DNA of 64,000 nucleotides from CBDFHC01 sp965247585 (GCA_965247585.1 CBDFHC010000001.1:49631-113630); one strand, 5' to 3'. Shown: positions 36,137 through 45,267, numbered from the stretch's first letter. The notes: a model not told the origin generated them from the sequence alone. Program-made: numbers and translations.

Positions 36137-36745
36137 CTATTGCTGCTCCCGGGAGACCAGGTCCAAGGCGCGGTCCAGGTCTTCCTGGGTGTTGACGTTG
36201 AAGAAGCTAAGTCGCTGGGGGTCCAGGTTCTCTACGTCCGACTGGGGCATGAAGTTGACGTTGACCGAATCGAAGAAGCGGGCGATTTTCAGATCGCCAC
36301 TTTCGAGTTTACCCTGGATGTGGGGCAAGCACACCTTGGAATAGAAGGCGTGGGTAGGCTCGGGACGACCGTCGAGGACGGGCACGACGGCGTCAAAGCC
36401 GGTGTTCCGATGCCACATTTCATTGAGCAACTCGATGTTTAGGAACGGCATATCGCAGGAGACGACCAGCGCCCACTGGTTGCGGACCGCCGAAAGGCCG
36501 GTGTAGATGCCGCCCAGGGAGCCTTTGCCAGGGTAGATGTCCAGGGCGGTGTTGACGCCGAGGGGGAGGGAGAGGTCTTCTGCCTGGGACTGGGAGGCCA
36601 GGACGACCACGGTGTCCGAGGCGATTTGGGCGACGCGGGAGAGGACACGGTGCAGGAGGGGCTGGCCGCCGACGAGCTCGATGGCCTTGTTGCGGCCGAG
36701 GCGGCGGCTCATGCCGCCGGCGAGGACGATGGCGCTGGGTCTCAC
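36137..36745 (-). CDS. mobA: Molybdenum cofactor guanylyltransferase, MobA-like
   Basis: 202-residue nucleotidyltransferase. The NTP-binding start is AIVLAGGMSRRLGRNKA; DIYPGKGSLGGIYTGL and the metal-binding VVSCDMPFL follow. It attaches GMP (or a related nucleotide) to molybdopterin to make the dinucleotide form that formate-dehydrogenase-type enzymes use. The start is GTG 36745 with GAGGGATC upstream. It leads the moaD, AOR, nuoE, nuoF run with only 10 bp to the next gene. Confidence 0.88.
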   Translation of the reverse strand: MRPSAIVLAGGMSRRLGRNKAIELVGGQPLLHRVLSRVAQIASDTVVVLASQSQAEDLSLPLGVNTALDIYPGKGSLGGIYTGLSAVRNQWALVVSCDMPFLNIELLNEMWHRNTGFDAVVPVLDGRPEPTHAFYSKVCLPHIQGKLESGDLKIARFFDSVNVNFMPQSDVENLDPQRLSFFNVNTQEDLDRALDLVSREQQ

Positions 36746-37077
36746 TAGAGTGATCCCTCGGAGCGTGTTAGAGAGGGGGACTTCCCTCTTTGCAGTCCCC
36801 TTGCTGTAGGGACGTTTGAGGGGCAGGAAGGTCTAATTTGGAGGGAGTTAGTCATGGCGATGGGTGTTGCCACCACAGAGGGCTGCAAATCGAAGGTGGG
36901 TGGTGCCCACCGTCCCGCCCCGGAAGGTATTTAGAATAGATTTTGAACGACACCCTCAAACTCGCGGCAGAAGGGCTGTGCCCCTCTGCACTCCCCGTAG
37001 GGGGCTTTATAGGTGGGTGAACTGCGCAAAAAGATAAAACGGACAGTAGTAAGGTAGCACATTGGGCGCGGGGGCAA
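36746..37077. repeat. Intergenic family A repeat, diverged
   Basis: 332 bp with a family A copy at about 36880-36972: GGTGGGTGGTGCCCACC, CCCGCCCCGGAAGG, then GAACGACACCCTCAAACTCG, a decayed hairpin. CCCCTCTGCACTCCCC follows. It separates the mobA operon from the moeA genes. Confidence 0.75.
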
Positions 37078-39018
37078 CTAGCCGATGCGGGCTATTACCT
37101 GTCCGGTCTGGGAGGTGTCGTATCCGCCGAGGTTTTCCATATCGTCTATGAACTGGGTGCTGTAGAGGAGGTCCAGGAGGGGACGGAGGATGGCTCTTTC
37201 GTAGAACTCGGCGGGGATGGCGAGGTCGAAGCGCTCGGTGAGGAGTGGAACGAAGTCCATGCCCAGGGCCCGGGCCGCGGCGAGGACGCCGAGACCGGCA
37301 TCAGCGCTGCCACCGGCGACGGCGGCGGCCACGGCGAGGTGGGTGTACTCCTCCCGCTGGTAGCCGGTGATGCACTCCGGGGCCAGGCTAAGCTCTCTTA
37401 GCTTGTAGTCCAGAAGCACGCGGGTACCGGAGCCGCGCTGGCGGTTGATGAACGACACGTCGGTCCGGGCCAGGTCTTCGAGGCGAGAGACGCTTTTCGG
37501 GTTGCCCGGGGGCACGATGAGGCCCTGGACCCGGTGCGCCAGGTTCACCAGGACGGTGCTGTGGCCTTTCAGGTAGCGCTGGACGAAGGCGACGTTATAT
37601 TCGCCGGTGACTTCGTCAAGGAGGTGGCAACCGGCGAAGTGGGCCTCTTTTCGACTGAGGGCCAGGAGGCCGCCCAGGCTTCCGACGTTGGAGGAAGAGA
37701 GGGAGCGAGGGGGAATGCTTCGGCTGAGGTGGCTGGCGAGGAGGTCCAAGGAGACATCATGGCTGCCGATGGCGACGATGGCGTTTTCCACCTGCTCCAG
37801 GGGCCGCAACAGCTCCACGGAAACTTGCCGGCCGGCGTCCAGGCCCTCGGTGAAGCGTGGGATGAGAACCAGGCCGTCAGCGCGGACGAGGGAGGTGATG
37901 ACGCCGGCGCCGCGCTGGATGGGGGTGGCGACCAGCCGCTCTCCGACGCGGCCCAGGCCGACGCGCAGGAACTCGTCTTCGCCGGTGGGGGATAGGACCT
38001 TCCGGGTGATGGTGGCGCTGACGCGAGGACGTTCCGGGACTTTAACGCCCAGCATTCGCTCCAGGAGGGGCTTGAGGAAGAGCTCTGCGGTGAGGGCGGC
38101 GGATACGGGGTAGCCGGGGATGCCGAGGACCGGCTTGCCCTGGATGACGCCCAGCACGACGGGGTGGCCGGGGCGCACGGCGACGCCGTGGACAAGGAGT
38201 GTGCCCAACTGCTCGACCACCCGGGCGGTGTAGTCCTCGGCGCCGGCGGAGGAGCCGGCGTTGACGGCGACGACGTCGTAGGTCTCCATGGCGCAGGCCA
38301 CGGCGTCTAATAGGAGCGACGGGTCGTCAGGCACGGGGTCACAGGTAGTGGGGCATCCGCCCCACTCCTCGATAAGCCCCCCCAGAACCAGGGAGTTGAA
38401 CTCGATGATCTTGCCGGGGGCCGGCGGTTGTCCGACGGGCACCAGCTCGTTGCCGGTGGGGATGATGGCCACGGTGGGACGCCGCCGCACGTCCACGTAG
38501 GCGATGCCGGCGGCGGCGCAGGCGCCCAAGTCCACGGGGCGCAGCAGGTGGTTCTCCGGTAGGAGTAGCTCCGTGGCGGCGATGTCTTCTCCCAGCGTGC
38601 GGATGTGTTGGTAGGGGGCCACGGGGGAGAGGATTTCGATGGTGGATGCGTCCACTTCGTGGATGTCCTCCACCATGACCACGGCGTCGTAGCCGGAGGG
38701 GAGAGGGTCGCCGGTGTCCAGCCACGCGGCTTGCTCGCCGATGGTGAGGCGGACGGGGCTGGTCTCGGTGGCGCCGACGGTGTCACGGGAGCGAACGGCG
38801 GCGCCGTCCATGGCGGAGGAGTCGTAGTGGGGAGAGGAGAGCTTGGCCCAGACCGGCGCGGCGGTGACGCGGCCCCGGGCGTGGCGCAATGGGACCGATT
38901 CGGGGGGTAGGGGGGCGAGGGCGCCCGCGGGATCCAGGGCTCCGAAGAACTTCTCCAGGGCCTGGTCTAAGGGGATGTCCGTGAGGTAGTAGCGGCGGCC
39001 CTGTTTACGGGAAGTCAT
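37078..39018 (-). CDS. MoeA-like molybdopterin transferase fused to a periplasmic-binding-type domain
   Basis: 646 residues. Residues 1-410 follow MoeA: SSPHYDSSAMDGAAVRSRDT, GYDAVVMVEDIHEV, IPTGNELVPVGQPPAPGKI, VAVNAGSSAGAEDYTARVV and LGIPGYPVSAALTAELF. From about 420 it carries a substrate-binding-like domain (PBP type 2) with SSNVGSLGGLLALSRKEAHF, DVSFINRQRGSGTRVLLDYK and VAGGSADAGLGVLAAARALG. Such fusions are known; the extra domain may sense molybdate, tungstate or the pterin. It starts 2 bp after the stop of the other moeA gene. The last residues are cytoplasmic in character and no signal peptide is present. Confidence 0.85.
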   Translation of the reverse strand: MTSRKQGRRYYLTDIPLDQALEKFFGALDPAGALAPLPPESVPLRHARGRVTAAPVWAKLSSPHYDSSAMDGAAVRSRDTVGATETSPVRLTIGEQAAWLDTGDPLPSGYDAVVMVEDIHEVDASTIEILSPVAPYQHIRTLGEDIAATELLLPENHLLRPVDLGACAAAGIAYVDVRRRPTVAIIPTGNELVPVGQPPAPGKIIEFNSLVLGGLIEEWGGCPTTCDPVPDDPSLLLDAVACAMETYDVVAVNAGSSAGAEDYTARVVEQLGTLLVHGVAVRPGHPVVLGVIQGKPVLGIPGYPVSAALTAELFLKPLLERMLGVKVPERPRVSATITRKVLSPTGEDEFLRVGLGRVGERLVATPIQRGAGVITSLVRADGLVLIPRFTEGLDAGRQVSVELLRPLEQVENAIVAIGSHDVSLDLLASHLSRSIPPRSLSSSNVGSLGGLLALSRKEAHFAGCHLLDEVTGEYNVAFVQRYLKGHSTVLVNLAHRVQGLIVPPGNPKSVSRLEDLARTDVSFINRQRGSGTRVLLDYKLRELSLAPECITGYQREEYTHLAVAAAVAGGSADAGLGVLAAARALGMDFVPLLTERFDLAIPAEFYERAILRPLLDLLYSTQFIDDMENLGGYDTSQTGQVIARIG

Positions 39019-39020
39019 GG

Positions 39021-40253
39021 CTAGAAGAGGGTCACTGTGACTTGCCGACCGGCGTAGATGCCCCCGGCGTCCAGGGGGACGCGGAGCATACCGTCTGCAC
39101 GTACCAGGGTATATATGAGGTTGGACTTGCCGAAGACGGGCTCGGCGGTGAGGGCGCCGTTGTGGGAGATGAGGCGGACGGGCACGTAGTCCTCGCGGCC
39201 GGACTGGGAGGGTATGTCCCGGGCGAGGCGGGCGGTAGCGGTGGCCCTGGGCGGGGGTTCAGAGCAGCCGGCCAGGGCGTAGAGCACGGGCCGGACCAGC
39301 AGATCAAATACGACCATGGCGGAGACGGGGTTTCCGGGGAGGCCGAATACGGGCTTGCCTTCGACAATGGCGCCGATGGTTGGCTTGCCTGGTTTGAAAG
39401 AGATGCCGTGGAATAGGACTCCGGGCTTTCCAAGGGCAGCAATTATGTCAACCGTCATATCGTGGCTTGAGACGGAGCTGCCGGCGGAGAAGAGAAGGAC
39501 GTCTGCCAGGGACAAGGCTTCTTTGGCCGCGGTGAGCTGGACATCGTAGTCGTCGGGAACCAGGCCGGAGGGGATGGGGACGGCGCCGCAGGCGGAGACC
39601 TGGGCGGAGAGGGTGTAGGTGTTGATGTCTCGCACCTGGGCCGGGCCAGGAACTAATTCCGGAGGTACCAGCTCGTCACCGGTGGAGACGATGGCGACGC
39701 GGAGACGAGGGGTCACGGGGAGCTGGGTGACGCCGAGGCCGAGGAGCCCGCCGATGTCCTGTGGCCGAATCAGGTGGCCTTGAGGCAGGACCAGGTCTCC
39801 CTGGCGGGTGTCTTCGCCCACCTGGACGACGTTTTCGCCGGGGGCGGCGGGGCGAAGCACCTCGATGGTGGCATCGCCGGCGCGCTGGGTGAGCTCGACC
39901 GTGACCACTGCGTCGGCGCCGCCAGCCAGGGGGCCGCCGGTGTAGGCGGTGGCGGTCTGGCCCGGGGCCAAGGCGATGCGGGGGTCACGGCCCGCGGGCA
40001 CGTCGCCGACGAGCTCCAGGTAGGCGGGGAGGGCTTCGCTGGCGCCGAAGGTGTCCTGGGAGCGAACGGCGTAACCGTCCATGGCGGAGCGGGGGAAGGA
40101 GGGGAGGTGTTCCGGGGCGTGGATGGGCTGGGCGGTTATTCGAAGATAGGCGTCAGAGGTGGGAACCAGCTCCATGGATGGCAGGGGAGCCAGCCGGTCA
40201 AGAAGGAGGTGGAGGGCTTGTTGAGGGGGCAGAACGTTAAAAAACTCGGGCAT
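39021..40253 (-). CDS. moeA: Molybdopterin molybdotransferase, MoeA-like
   Basis: About 410 residues that insert the metal into molybdopterin. Motifs are HLPSFPRSAMDGYAVRSQDT, ADAVVTVELTQRAG, VSTGDELVPPELVPGPAQVR, LLFSAGSSVSSHDMT and FGLPGNPVSAMVVFDLLVR. ATG 40253 at MPEFFNV begins the conserved part and lies about 20 nt past the predicted transcription start; the longer frame to 40358 would begin upstream of that promoter. Two MoeA-type genes in tandem could serve molybdenum and tungsten separately, or one could be regulatory. Confidence 0.87.
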   Translation of the reverse strand: MPEFFNVLPPQQALHLLLDRLAPLPSMELVPTSDAYLRITAQPIHAPEHLPSFPRSAMDGYAVRSQDTFGASEALPAYLELVGDVPAGRDPRIALAPGQTATAYTGGPLAGGADAVVTVELTQRAGDATIEVLRPAAPGENVVQVGEDTRQGDLVLPQGHLIRPQDIGGLLGLGVTQLPVTPRLRVAIVSTGDELVPPELVPGPAQVRDINTYTLSAQVSACGAVPIPSGLVPDDYDVQLTAAKEALSLADVLLFSAGSSVSSHDMTVDIIAALGKPGVLFHGISFKPGKPTIGAIVEGKPVFGLPGNPVSAMVVFDLLVRPVLYALAGCSEPPPRATATARLARDIPSQSGREDYVPVRLISHNGALTAEPVFGKSNLIYTLVRADGMLRVPLDAGGIYAGRQVTVTLF

Positions 40254-40281
40254 GGAGGAGACCAGCGGGCTGGGTGGAACC

Positions 40282-40310
40282 AGTATAGCTATATAGGTGG
40301 AAGGAGTCAT
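40282..40310 (-). promoter_or_regulatory. Predicted sigma70-type promoter of the moeA operon
   Basis: On the minus strand, ATGACT (40310-40305) and TATACT (40287-40282) are 17 bp apart, matching the consensus at four and five of six positions. Transcription would begin near 40275, about 20 nt before ATG 40253. This supports the short moeA start. Confidence 0.5.
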
Positions 40311-40700
40311 TGAGGTTGAGACTGGAACCACCAGGAATGAAAGTCCAAGGCCGGGCATAGAAGAGGCGACTTTTGTATGCCAGACATCTAACCGTGGCGA
40401 CGGGTGTTAATGCCGCGAAGGGCTGCGAATGGGAGGTTGGTGGTTCCCACCGTCGCGCTGGACGGGGCATCTAGGCGCCAACAAGCTTGGGAGAAGGGTT
40501 GACTGCTCCTACAGGGCTACAAATCGGAGGTTGGTGGTTCCCACCATCCCGCGCAGGAAGGTTTTTGGGCTCTGAGGGACACCATCAACACCCTCGGGCT
40601 CCCGGCAGCCACCACCCGGGCTCCCTGCACTCTCCCAGGTGGTTGGTGTTGATTGTGCGATGGGGGCGCTTTTACAGAGGGAGGCAAGCAGCTATTGAGG
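40311..40700. repeat. Intergenic family A repeats
   Basis: Two GTTGGTGGTTCCCACC boxes lie at about 40436 and 40529. The first lacks the hairpin; the second is followed by CTGAGGGACACCATCAACAC then CCTCGGGCTCCCGGCAG, a hairpin with a small insertion. No gene is supported. Confidence 0.75.
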
Positions 40701-40836
40701 ATGTTTTGAGGGCCGACTTGCCGGAGCGGGACGGGGTGGGAATGGGCGGAAATAGCGAGTGGAAGTGGGGATGGAGATTGCGAAAGGGGTGCAGGTTAGT
40801 GTAACGAAGCGTTAAGAGCGGTCGTAAGGCGAGTCC

Positions 40837-40865
40837 TTGACACAGATTTACACCTATGGTAACTT
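40837..40865 (+). promoter_or_regulatory. Predicted promoter of the binding-lipoprotein gene
   Basis: A perfect TTGACA (40837-40842) is followed after 17 bp by TAACTT (40860-40865), a weak -10. The -10 overlaps an inverted repeat TAACT...AGTTA (40860-40877) that could bind a regulator. The 5' untranslated region would be about 115 nt. Confidence 0.4.
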
Positions 40866-40985
40866 TCGCCGCAGTTAAAAAGAGTCAGGTAGCAGCCTGC
40901 GAGCAACGCGGGTGCCACTGGCTGTGTTATCTTTTTGGGAATGGCGGGGCGGGGAAATCTTAACGGCATCATAGGAGGTAGCTTG

Positions 40986-42911
40986 GTGAAAAGGAAGCTC
41001 GGATTCAAAGGATGGCGCCTATATGGCGTGTTGGCGGGGATTATTGCGCTGACATTGATCATAGTGGCCTGCGGAGGCGACGACCCAACGCCGACGGCAA
41101 CGGCGGCGGCGAGCACGGCACCGACGGCAACGACGGCGCCAGATGCACCGACGGCGACAGCGGCCCCAACCTCAACAAGGGCGGCCCCGGGGGCGGCAAC
41201 GGCGACCACGGCGCCACTTCCCTTCACGCCCACGGCCCGCGCCACGGCGACGGCTACGCCGTTTGTGGCCAGGGAAGCTGTGGAGACCAGGCTGCGCGTG
41301 GCGTCCACATTGCCGGACGTACAGCACCTAGTGTTCTTCAGGGCGTTCCCGACACATTCCTACATGAGGAACATCTACGACCAGCTGATCTGGAACCAAC
41401 GAGAAGACGAAGCGCACCTTCCCATGCTGGCTACGGAGTGGAGCGTGGATGATGCGGTGAAAAACTGGACGTTCAAGTTGCGCGAGGGCGTAGAGTTCCA
41501 CAACGGAAACAAGTTCACCGCGGCGGACCTGCAGTGGAGTTGGTGGGCGATGTACTCAGAAAACCGGCGGGCGAACAATATCCCGGCGTGGGAGAAGAAG
41601 CTGGAAGCCACTCCCGGCTGCGCGCTGGACCACCAGGACTTTGAGGGCTGCTCGGCGAACATTGAGATAGTTAACGACTATGAAGTTGTATTCCATCTGG
41701 ACAGCCCGTGGATCGGGTTGCCGGTGGGCGCGGACGAACGGCACCCGAATACGATGGCGATATACAGCAAAGACTACTGGGCGGAAGTGGGACAAGAGGG
41801 TTACGAGCAGGCCCCGATAGGCACCGGTCCCTTTACGTACAAGGAGTTGGTGTTCAACGAGTACATCCTGTTCGAGCGGTTCAAGAACCCCGGCGACGAC
41901 CACTGGTGGCAGATACCGGAGTTTACGGAGTACCAGCACCTGTTCGTAACGGAGGACGCCACCCGGCTGGCGATGGTGCTGACGGGTGAGGTGGCAATAG
42001 CAGACTTGTCCACGTTGCTGATTGACGAGGCAGAGCGGCAGGGTCTGACTATTGGTACCAGCACGACGCCCGGGGCGTTCATCTTCGGGATGTTCAGCGG
42101 GCAGAACCACCGTCAGTTGCTGACGGACGGGCACGGCAAGCTGTACGCGGAGAGGCTGAATGTGCCGGAAGGCGTCCCGGTGTTCTTCCCGGACGATCCG
42201 CTAATTGACAACAAGATCAGGCACGCCCTTAACCTGGGCGTTGACCGCGACAAGATCCAGGAGGCGTTTTTCGGCACCAGGGTGGTGCAGGACCCGGCGC
42301 ACGGAATCTACTCCTTCCGCCAGCCCTGGAAGGACGAGTGGGCCGACCCCTATCCATACGACGTTGACCGAGCCAATCAGCTTCTAGCGGACGCGGGATA
42401 CGGGGAAGGTCTGGACCTGACGTGTTACACGTCAGACCAGTTCGCGCCGTTCCCGGAGCTGGGTGAAGTGGTGGAAGCGATAGTATCGGACTGGCAGCGG
42501 GACTTAAACGTAAAGTGCGAAATCCAGATACTGGAGCAGGGACCGGCGTACTTGCTGGCGCGGGGCTTCACGGTTGAGGTAAGAGACTCGATCATCTTCC
42601 TCAACTTCCCGGTGCTGGACATTGAAATCCTTTGGAACTCCCAGGTGAATGGTCCTGGAAGCGCGATGTTCTACGAGCCGGACCTGTGGGAAGGTTTTGT
42701 GACATACCAGAGCGCGACCACCGCTGAGACGCGGCGCGAGTTGGAGTTCTTCTACGGGGACCGGTTCATTGAGTTGAACGCATCGATACCGCTGTTCTCG
42801 CGGCTGGCGCAGGCAGCGATAAACCAGCAGGTTGTTGGGGAGTACATCGCGAACTACGGAGACCGTGGGGCGGTGTTCCATCACGAGTTCACGAAGCCGG
42901 TCTACAAGTAG
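40986..42911 (+). CDS. Peptide-type ABC transporter substrate-binding lipoprotein (SBP family 5)
   Basis: 641 residues. The signal ends in lipobox IIVAC (Cys about 29), followed by a Thr/Ala/Pro-rich linker (about 30-95, repeats like TPTATAA) that tethers the domain to the membrane. Family 5 features are MRNIYDQLIW, WTFKLREGVEFHNGNKFTAA, PIGTGPFTYKELVFNEYILF and IRHALNLGVDRDKIQEAFFG. AGGAGGT lies 6 bp before GTG 40986, which fixes the start. No permease or ATPase follows; instead a terminator and an amidohydrolase gene do. It may feed a solute to permeases encoded elsewhere that the hydrolase then degrades, which is inference. Confidence 0.87.
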   Translation: MKRKLGFKGWRLYGVLAGIIALTLIIVACGGDDPTPTATAAASTAPTATTAPDAPTATAAPTSTRAAPGAATATTAPLPFTPTARATATATPFVAREAVETRLRVASTLPDVQHLVFFRAFPTHSYMRNIYDQLIWNQREDEAHLPMLATEWSVDDAVKNWTFKLREGVEFHNGNKFTAADLQWSWWAMYSENRRANNIPAWEKKLEATPGCALDHQDFEGCSANIEIVNDYEVVFHLDSPWIGLPVGADERHPNTMAIYSKDYWAEVGQEGYEQAPIGTGPFTYKELVFNEYILFERFKNPGDDHWWQIPEFTEYQHLFVTEDATRLAMVLTGEVAIADLSTLLIDEAERQGLTIGTSTTPGAFIFGMFSGQNHRQLLTDGHGKLYAERLNVPEGVPVFFPDDPLIDNKIRHALNLGVDRDKIQEAFFGTRVVQDPAHGIYSFRQPWKDEWADPYPYDVDRANQLLADAGYGEGLDLTCYTSDQFAPFPELGEVVEAIVSDWQRDLNVKCEIQILEQGPAYLLARGFTVEVRDSIIFLNFPVLDIEILWNSQVNGPGSAMFYEPDLWEGFVTYQSATTAETRRELEFFYGDRFIELNASIPLFSRLAQAAINQQVVGEYIANYGDRGAVFHHEFTKPVYK

Positions 42912-42940
42912 TACTGGCCAGGTGACAGGTAGATAGCTAA

Positions 42941-42979
42941 GAGGGCCGCCCCGGGGTTCCGGGGCGGCCCTCACTTTTT
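42941..42979 (+). terminator. Rho-independent terminator after the binding-lipoprotein gene
   Basis: A perfect 14-bp stem (42941-42954 pairing with 42959-42972, loop GGTT) of GAGGGCCGCCCCGG and its complement, followed by ACTTTTTAG. It lies only 13 bp before the start of the amidohydrolase, so it may set the ratio of the two genes. Confidence 0.85.
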
Positions 42980-42991
42980 AGAAGGATTGGA

Positions 42992-44131
42992 GTGCAGAAT
43001 ATGGAATACAACGTAATATCGGCGGACTCGCACATAGACATGACGTGGATGCCGGGAAACCTGTTCGCGGATAACGCGCCGGCGGACCTGGCGGACATAG
43101 CGCCCAAGGTGGTGGAGACGGATGACGGCCCTAAATGGTTCGCGGAAGGGGTGGAGCTAGGGGTGGCCGGCGGGCTGGGATTCAGCTTCACCCCGCCGAA
43201 GAGGGGCGTGGCGAAGCAGTTGGACCGGATGTGGGACGCGGGGTTTTATGAAGGGGGACCGCATCCCACCACGCCTGAGCTGAGGCTCAAGGATATGGAG
43301 ATGGACGGGATTGATGCGGAGGTTATCTACGGCATTCTGACGGTAGGCCTGATTTTCAAGAACACGAAGCTGACACAGTTCATCTTTGAGACGTACAACG
43401 ACTGGGCGGCAGGGTTTAAGAACAGCAATCCGGGGAGGTGGGCGCCGCTGGCATGCGTGCCGAATCACGATGCCCAGGTGGCGGCGACGGAGTTGCGGCG
43501 TGCCGCGGGGCTGGGGCTGAAGGGTGCGGACTTCGCGGTGGCCGCGGCAGGAAAGCCGATCTGGCACTCGGACTGGAATGTTTTCTGGCAAGCGGCGGCG
43601 GAATGTGACATGCCAATCTCGTTCCATTCCACGGGGTGGCCGGGTTACTCTGTGACGCCGGAAGGGATTCCCGAGGAGAACATGACCATGTACTTTGCCA
43701 ACCTGGCGACGCTGTTCCAGGTGGCGGGAGCGGACTTTTTGGCCAATGTGATCCACGCGGGTGTTTGCGATAGATTTCCCGACTTCAAGTTCGTGCTAGG
43801 GGAATGTGGGGTGGGCTGGGTGCCGTTCATACTGGGGCGCATGGACGAGGAGTGGGAGGACCAGTACTCGCGGCTGGGTTACTCGCTGACGCCCAGCGAG
43901 TTCTGGCACCGGCAGGGTTACACGACGTTCCAGCACGAGCGGGACATCCCGGCCATGCTGCCGTTGGTGGGAGAGGATAATGTTCTGTGGGGATCCGACT
44001 ATCCTCATGGGGACGGGGTATGGCCGGACTCCAAGGCGACGCTGGATAGGGACCTGGCAGGGGTGAGTGCGGAGGTGAGGAGAAAGTTGACACGGGATAA
44101 CGCGGGGAAGCTGTACAAGTTCCTGGACTAG
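42992..44131 (+). CDS. Metal-dependent hydrolase, amidohydrolase family 2-like (paralogue 1)
   Basis: 379-residue TIM-barrel hydrolase. The first strand carries the metal motif D-S-H in NVISADSHIDMTWMPG. Later come the ligand histidine region FHSTGWPGYS, an acidic GECGVGWVPFILGRMDEEW and the last strand NVLWGSDYPHGDGVWPDS with a conserved Asp and His. Relatives hydrolyse or decarboxylate small organic acids. GTG 42992 has GAAGGA 5 bp before it; ATG 43001 is an alternative. About 60% of positions look shared with the two paralogues at 49.9 and 51.3 kb. The TAG stop is formed at the junction with an IS630 element, whose insertion leaves the protein intact. Confidence 0.85.
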   Translation: MQNMEYNVISADSHIDMTWMPGNLFADNAPADLADIAPKVVETDDGPKWFAEGVELGVAGGLGFSFTPPKRGVAKQLDRMWDAGFYEGGPHPTTPELRLKDMEMDGIDAEVIYGILTVGLIFKNTKLTQFIFETYNDWAAGFKNSNPGRWAPLACVPNHDAQVAATELRRAAGLGLKGADFAVAAAGKPIWHSDWNVFWQAAAECDMPISFHSTGWPGYSVTPEGIPEENMTMYFANLATLFQVAGADFLANVIHAGVCDRFPDFKFVLGECGVGWVPFILGRMDEEWEDQYSRLGYSLTPSEFWHRQGYTTFQHERDIPAMLPLVGEDNVLWGSDYPHGDGVWPDSKATLDRDLAGVSAEVRRKLTRDNAGKLYKFLD

Positions 44132-44143
44132 TACTCAGTCAAC

Positions 44144-44791
44144 CTAATTGTTGGCAGGATAGAGATGGTGAAGCTTGACTCGGGCGTCCACAGTGGAGAA
44201 TCTCCAGTCAATGGTTGCTCCGGCTTGGTTTCGTTCTGCCTCCAGGGCCGCGATCTCGCCACTCAAAGTCTCTTCATCGGCAATACGCCGGCGCAGGACT
44301 CGCCTGGCCAAGACACTGAACTCGATCTCTGCCATGTTGAGCCAACTACCGTGCTTGGGAGTGTAGTGAAACTCCAAGCGTTTGCGTATTCGCCTAGCCT
44401 CCTTGGGCTCGAAGGTTTCGTAGAGGGAAGCTGGTTTGTGGGTGTTGAGGTTGTCCAGCACCACCCGGATCTTCTCGGACGCTGGGTAAGCTTCATCGGC
44501 CAGCCACCGCATCTGCTGAGCGAAGTCCACCATGGTACGACGTTCGGTCACTGCCACATGCCTCCAGCCCGCCAGGGGCTCGCACAGCATGAACAGGTTT
44601 CGGGTGCCATTGCGCTGGTACTCGTAATCGTATCGCTCCCGTCGTGCCGGCTTGGGCGGGATCGGAGACCTCTTTTCCGCCAGCAACTGCTTGGAGGTCT
44701 CGTCGAAACAGACCACCGGGCGCTCTGGGTCATAGGGTTCCGCGTAAAGGTCCAGCACATCCTCCATACACGCCACAAACTCGGCGCTCAC
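44144..44791 (-). CDS. IS630 transposase, C-terminal DDE part (ORF B)
   Basis: 215 residues of the catalytic domain: VVCFDETSKQLL with the first Asp, VVLDNLNTHKP with the second, and SWLNMAEIEFSVLARRVL with the Glu. Translated without the frameshift it lacks its N-terminus; after the -1 slip the frame reads NSLKPWQKKEWCIPQVSAEF into this part, matching the usual IS630 core. All three catalytic residues are present. Confidence 0.88.
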   Translation of the reverse strand: MSAEFVACMEDVLDLYAEPYDPERPVVCFDETSKQLLAEKRSPIPPKPARRERYDYEYQRNGTRNLFMLCEPLAGWRHVAVTERRTMVDFAQQMRWLADEAYPASEKIRVVLDNLNTHKPASLYETFEPKEARRIRKRLEFHYTPKHGSWLNMAEIEFSVLARRVLRRRIADEETLSGEIAALEAERNQAGATIDWRFSTVDARVKLHHLYPANN

Positions 44792-45267
44792 CTGGGGAAT
44801 ACACCACTCCTTCTTCTGCCACGGCTTGAGACTGTTTTTTTCAACCGCTTGCGAATTCCCTCGTGGGACATGGAGGGCGCCAGCCCCAACTCCACCACCT
44901 TGTTTGCCAGGAGCCGCAGGGTCCAGTGGTCATGGCCTGGAGGGGCCTCGCTGCACGCCAGGGCAATCAGGTGCGCTTCCCCCCGCTCATCCAGTTTGGT
45001 CGGATGTCCTGGCCGAGGATCTTCCTCCAAGGCCCGCTTCAGTCCTCCCTCCAGGTACCGCCGCTTGGTACGGCACACCGTACCCGCAGACGTGTCCAGC
45101 GCCTCCACGATGCGCATCACCCCCCAGCCCGTATCTGCCTTTAGCAGAATACGGGCCCGGGCAACCTTTCGCGCTGGGCTCTTTCCCCCGCGAATCAGTC
45201 GTTCCAACTGGTCTCGTTCTTCCCTTTCCAACCGGACCACATACCGTTCTCGTCCCATGGCTGCCAC
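44788..45267 (-). CDS. IS630 transposase, N-terminal helix-turn-helix part (ORF A)
   Basis: 159 residues with the tandem helix-turn-helix DNA-binding region: KVARARILLKADTGWGVMRI, VCRTKRRYLEGGLKRALEED and the winged SHEGIRKRLKK. The frame ends soon after a seven-A run. The slip A-AAA-AAA just before the end gives the ORF A-B fusion; unslipped translation ends in SSRGRRRSGVFPR. Two ATGs start it, 45267 and 45258. Confidence 0.85.
   Translation of the reverse strand: MAAMGRERYVVRLEREERDQLERLIRGGKSPARKVARARILLKADTGWGVMRIVEALDTSAGTVCRTKRRYLEGGLKRALEEDPRPGHPTKLDERGEAHLIALACSEAPPGHDHWTLRLLANKVVELGLAPSMSHEGIRKRLKKTVSSRGRRRSGVFPR

Noticed and set aside
37078..39018. Fused MoeA-PBP gene as two separate genes
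   Set aside because: The frame is continuous with no internal start signal near the domain border, and such fusions are known.
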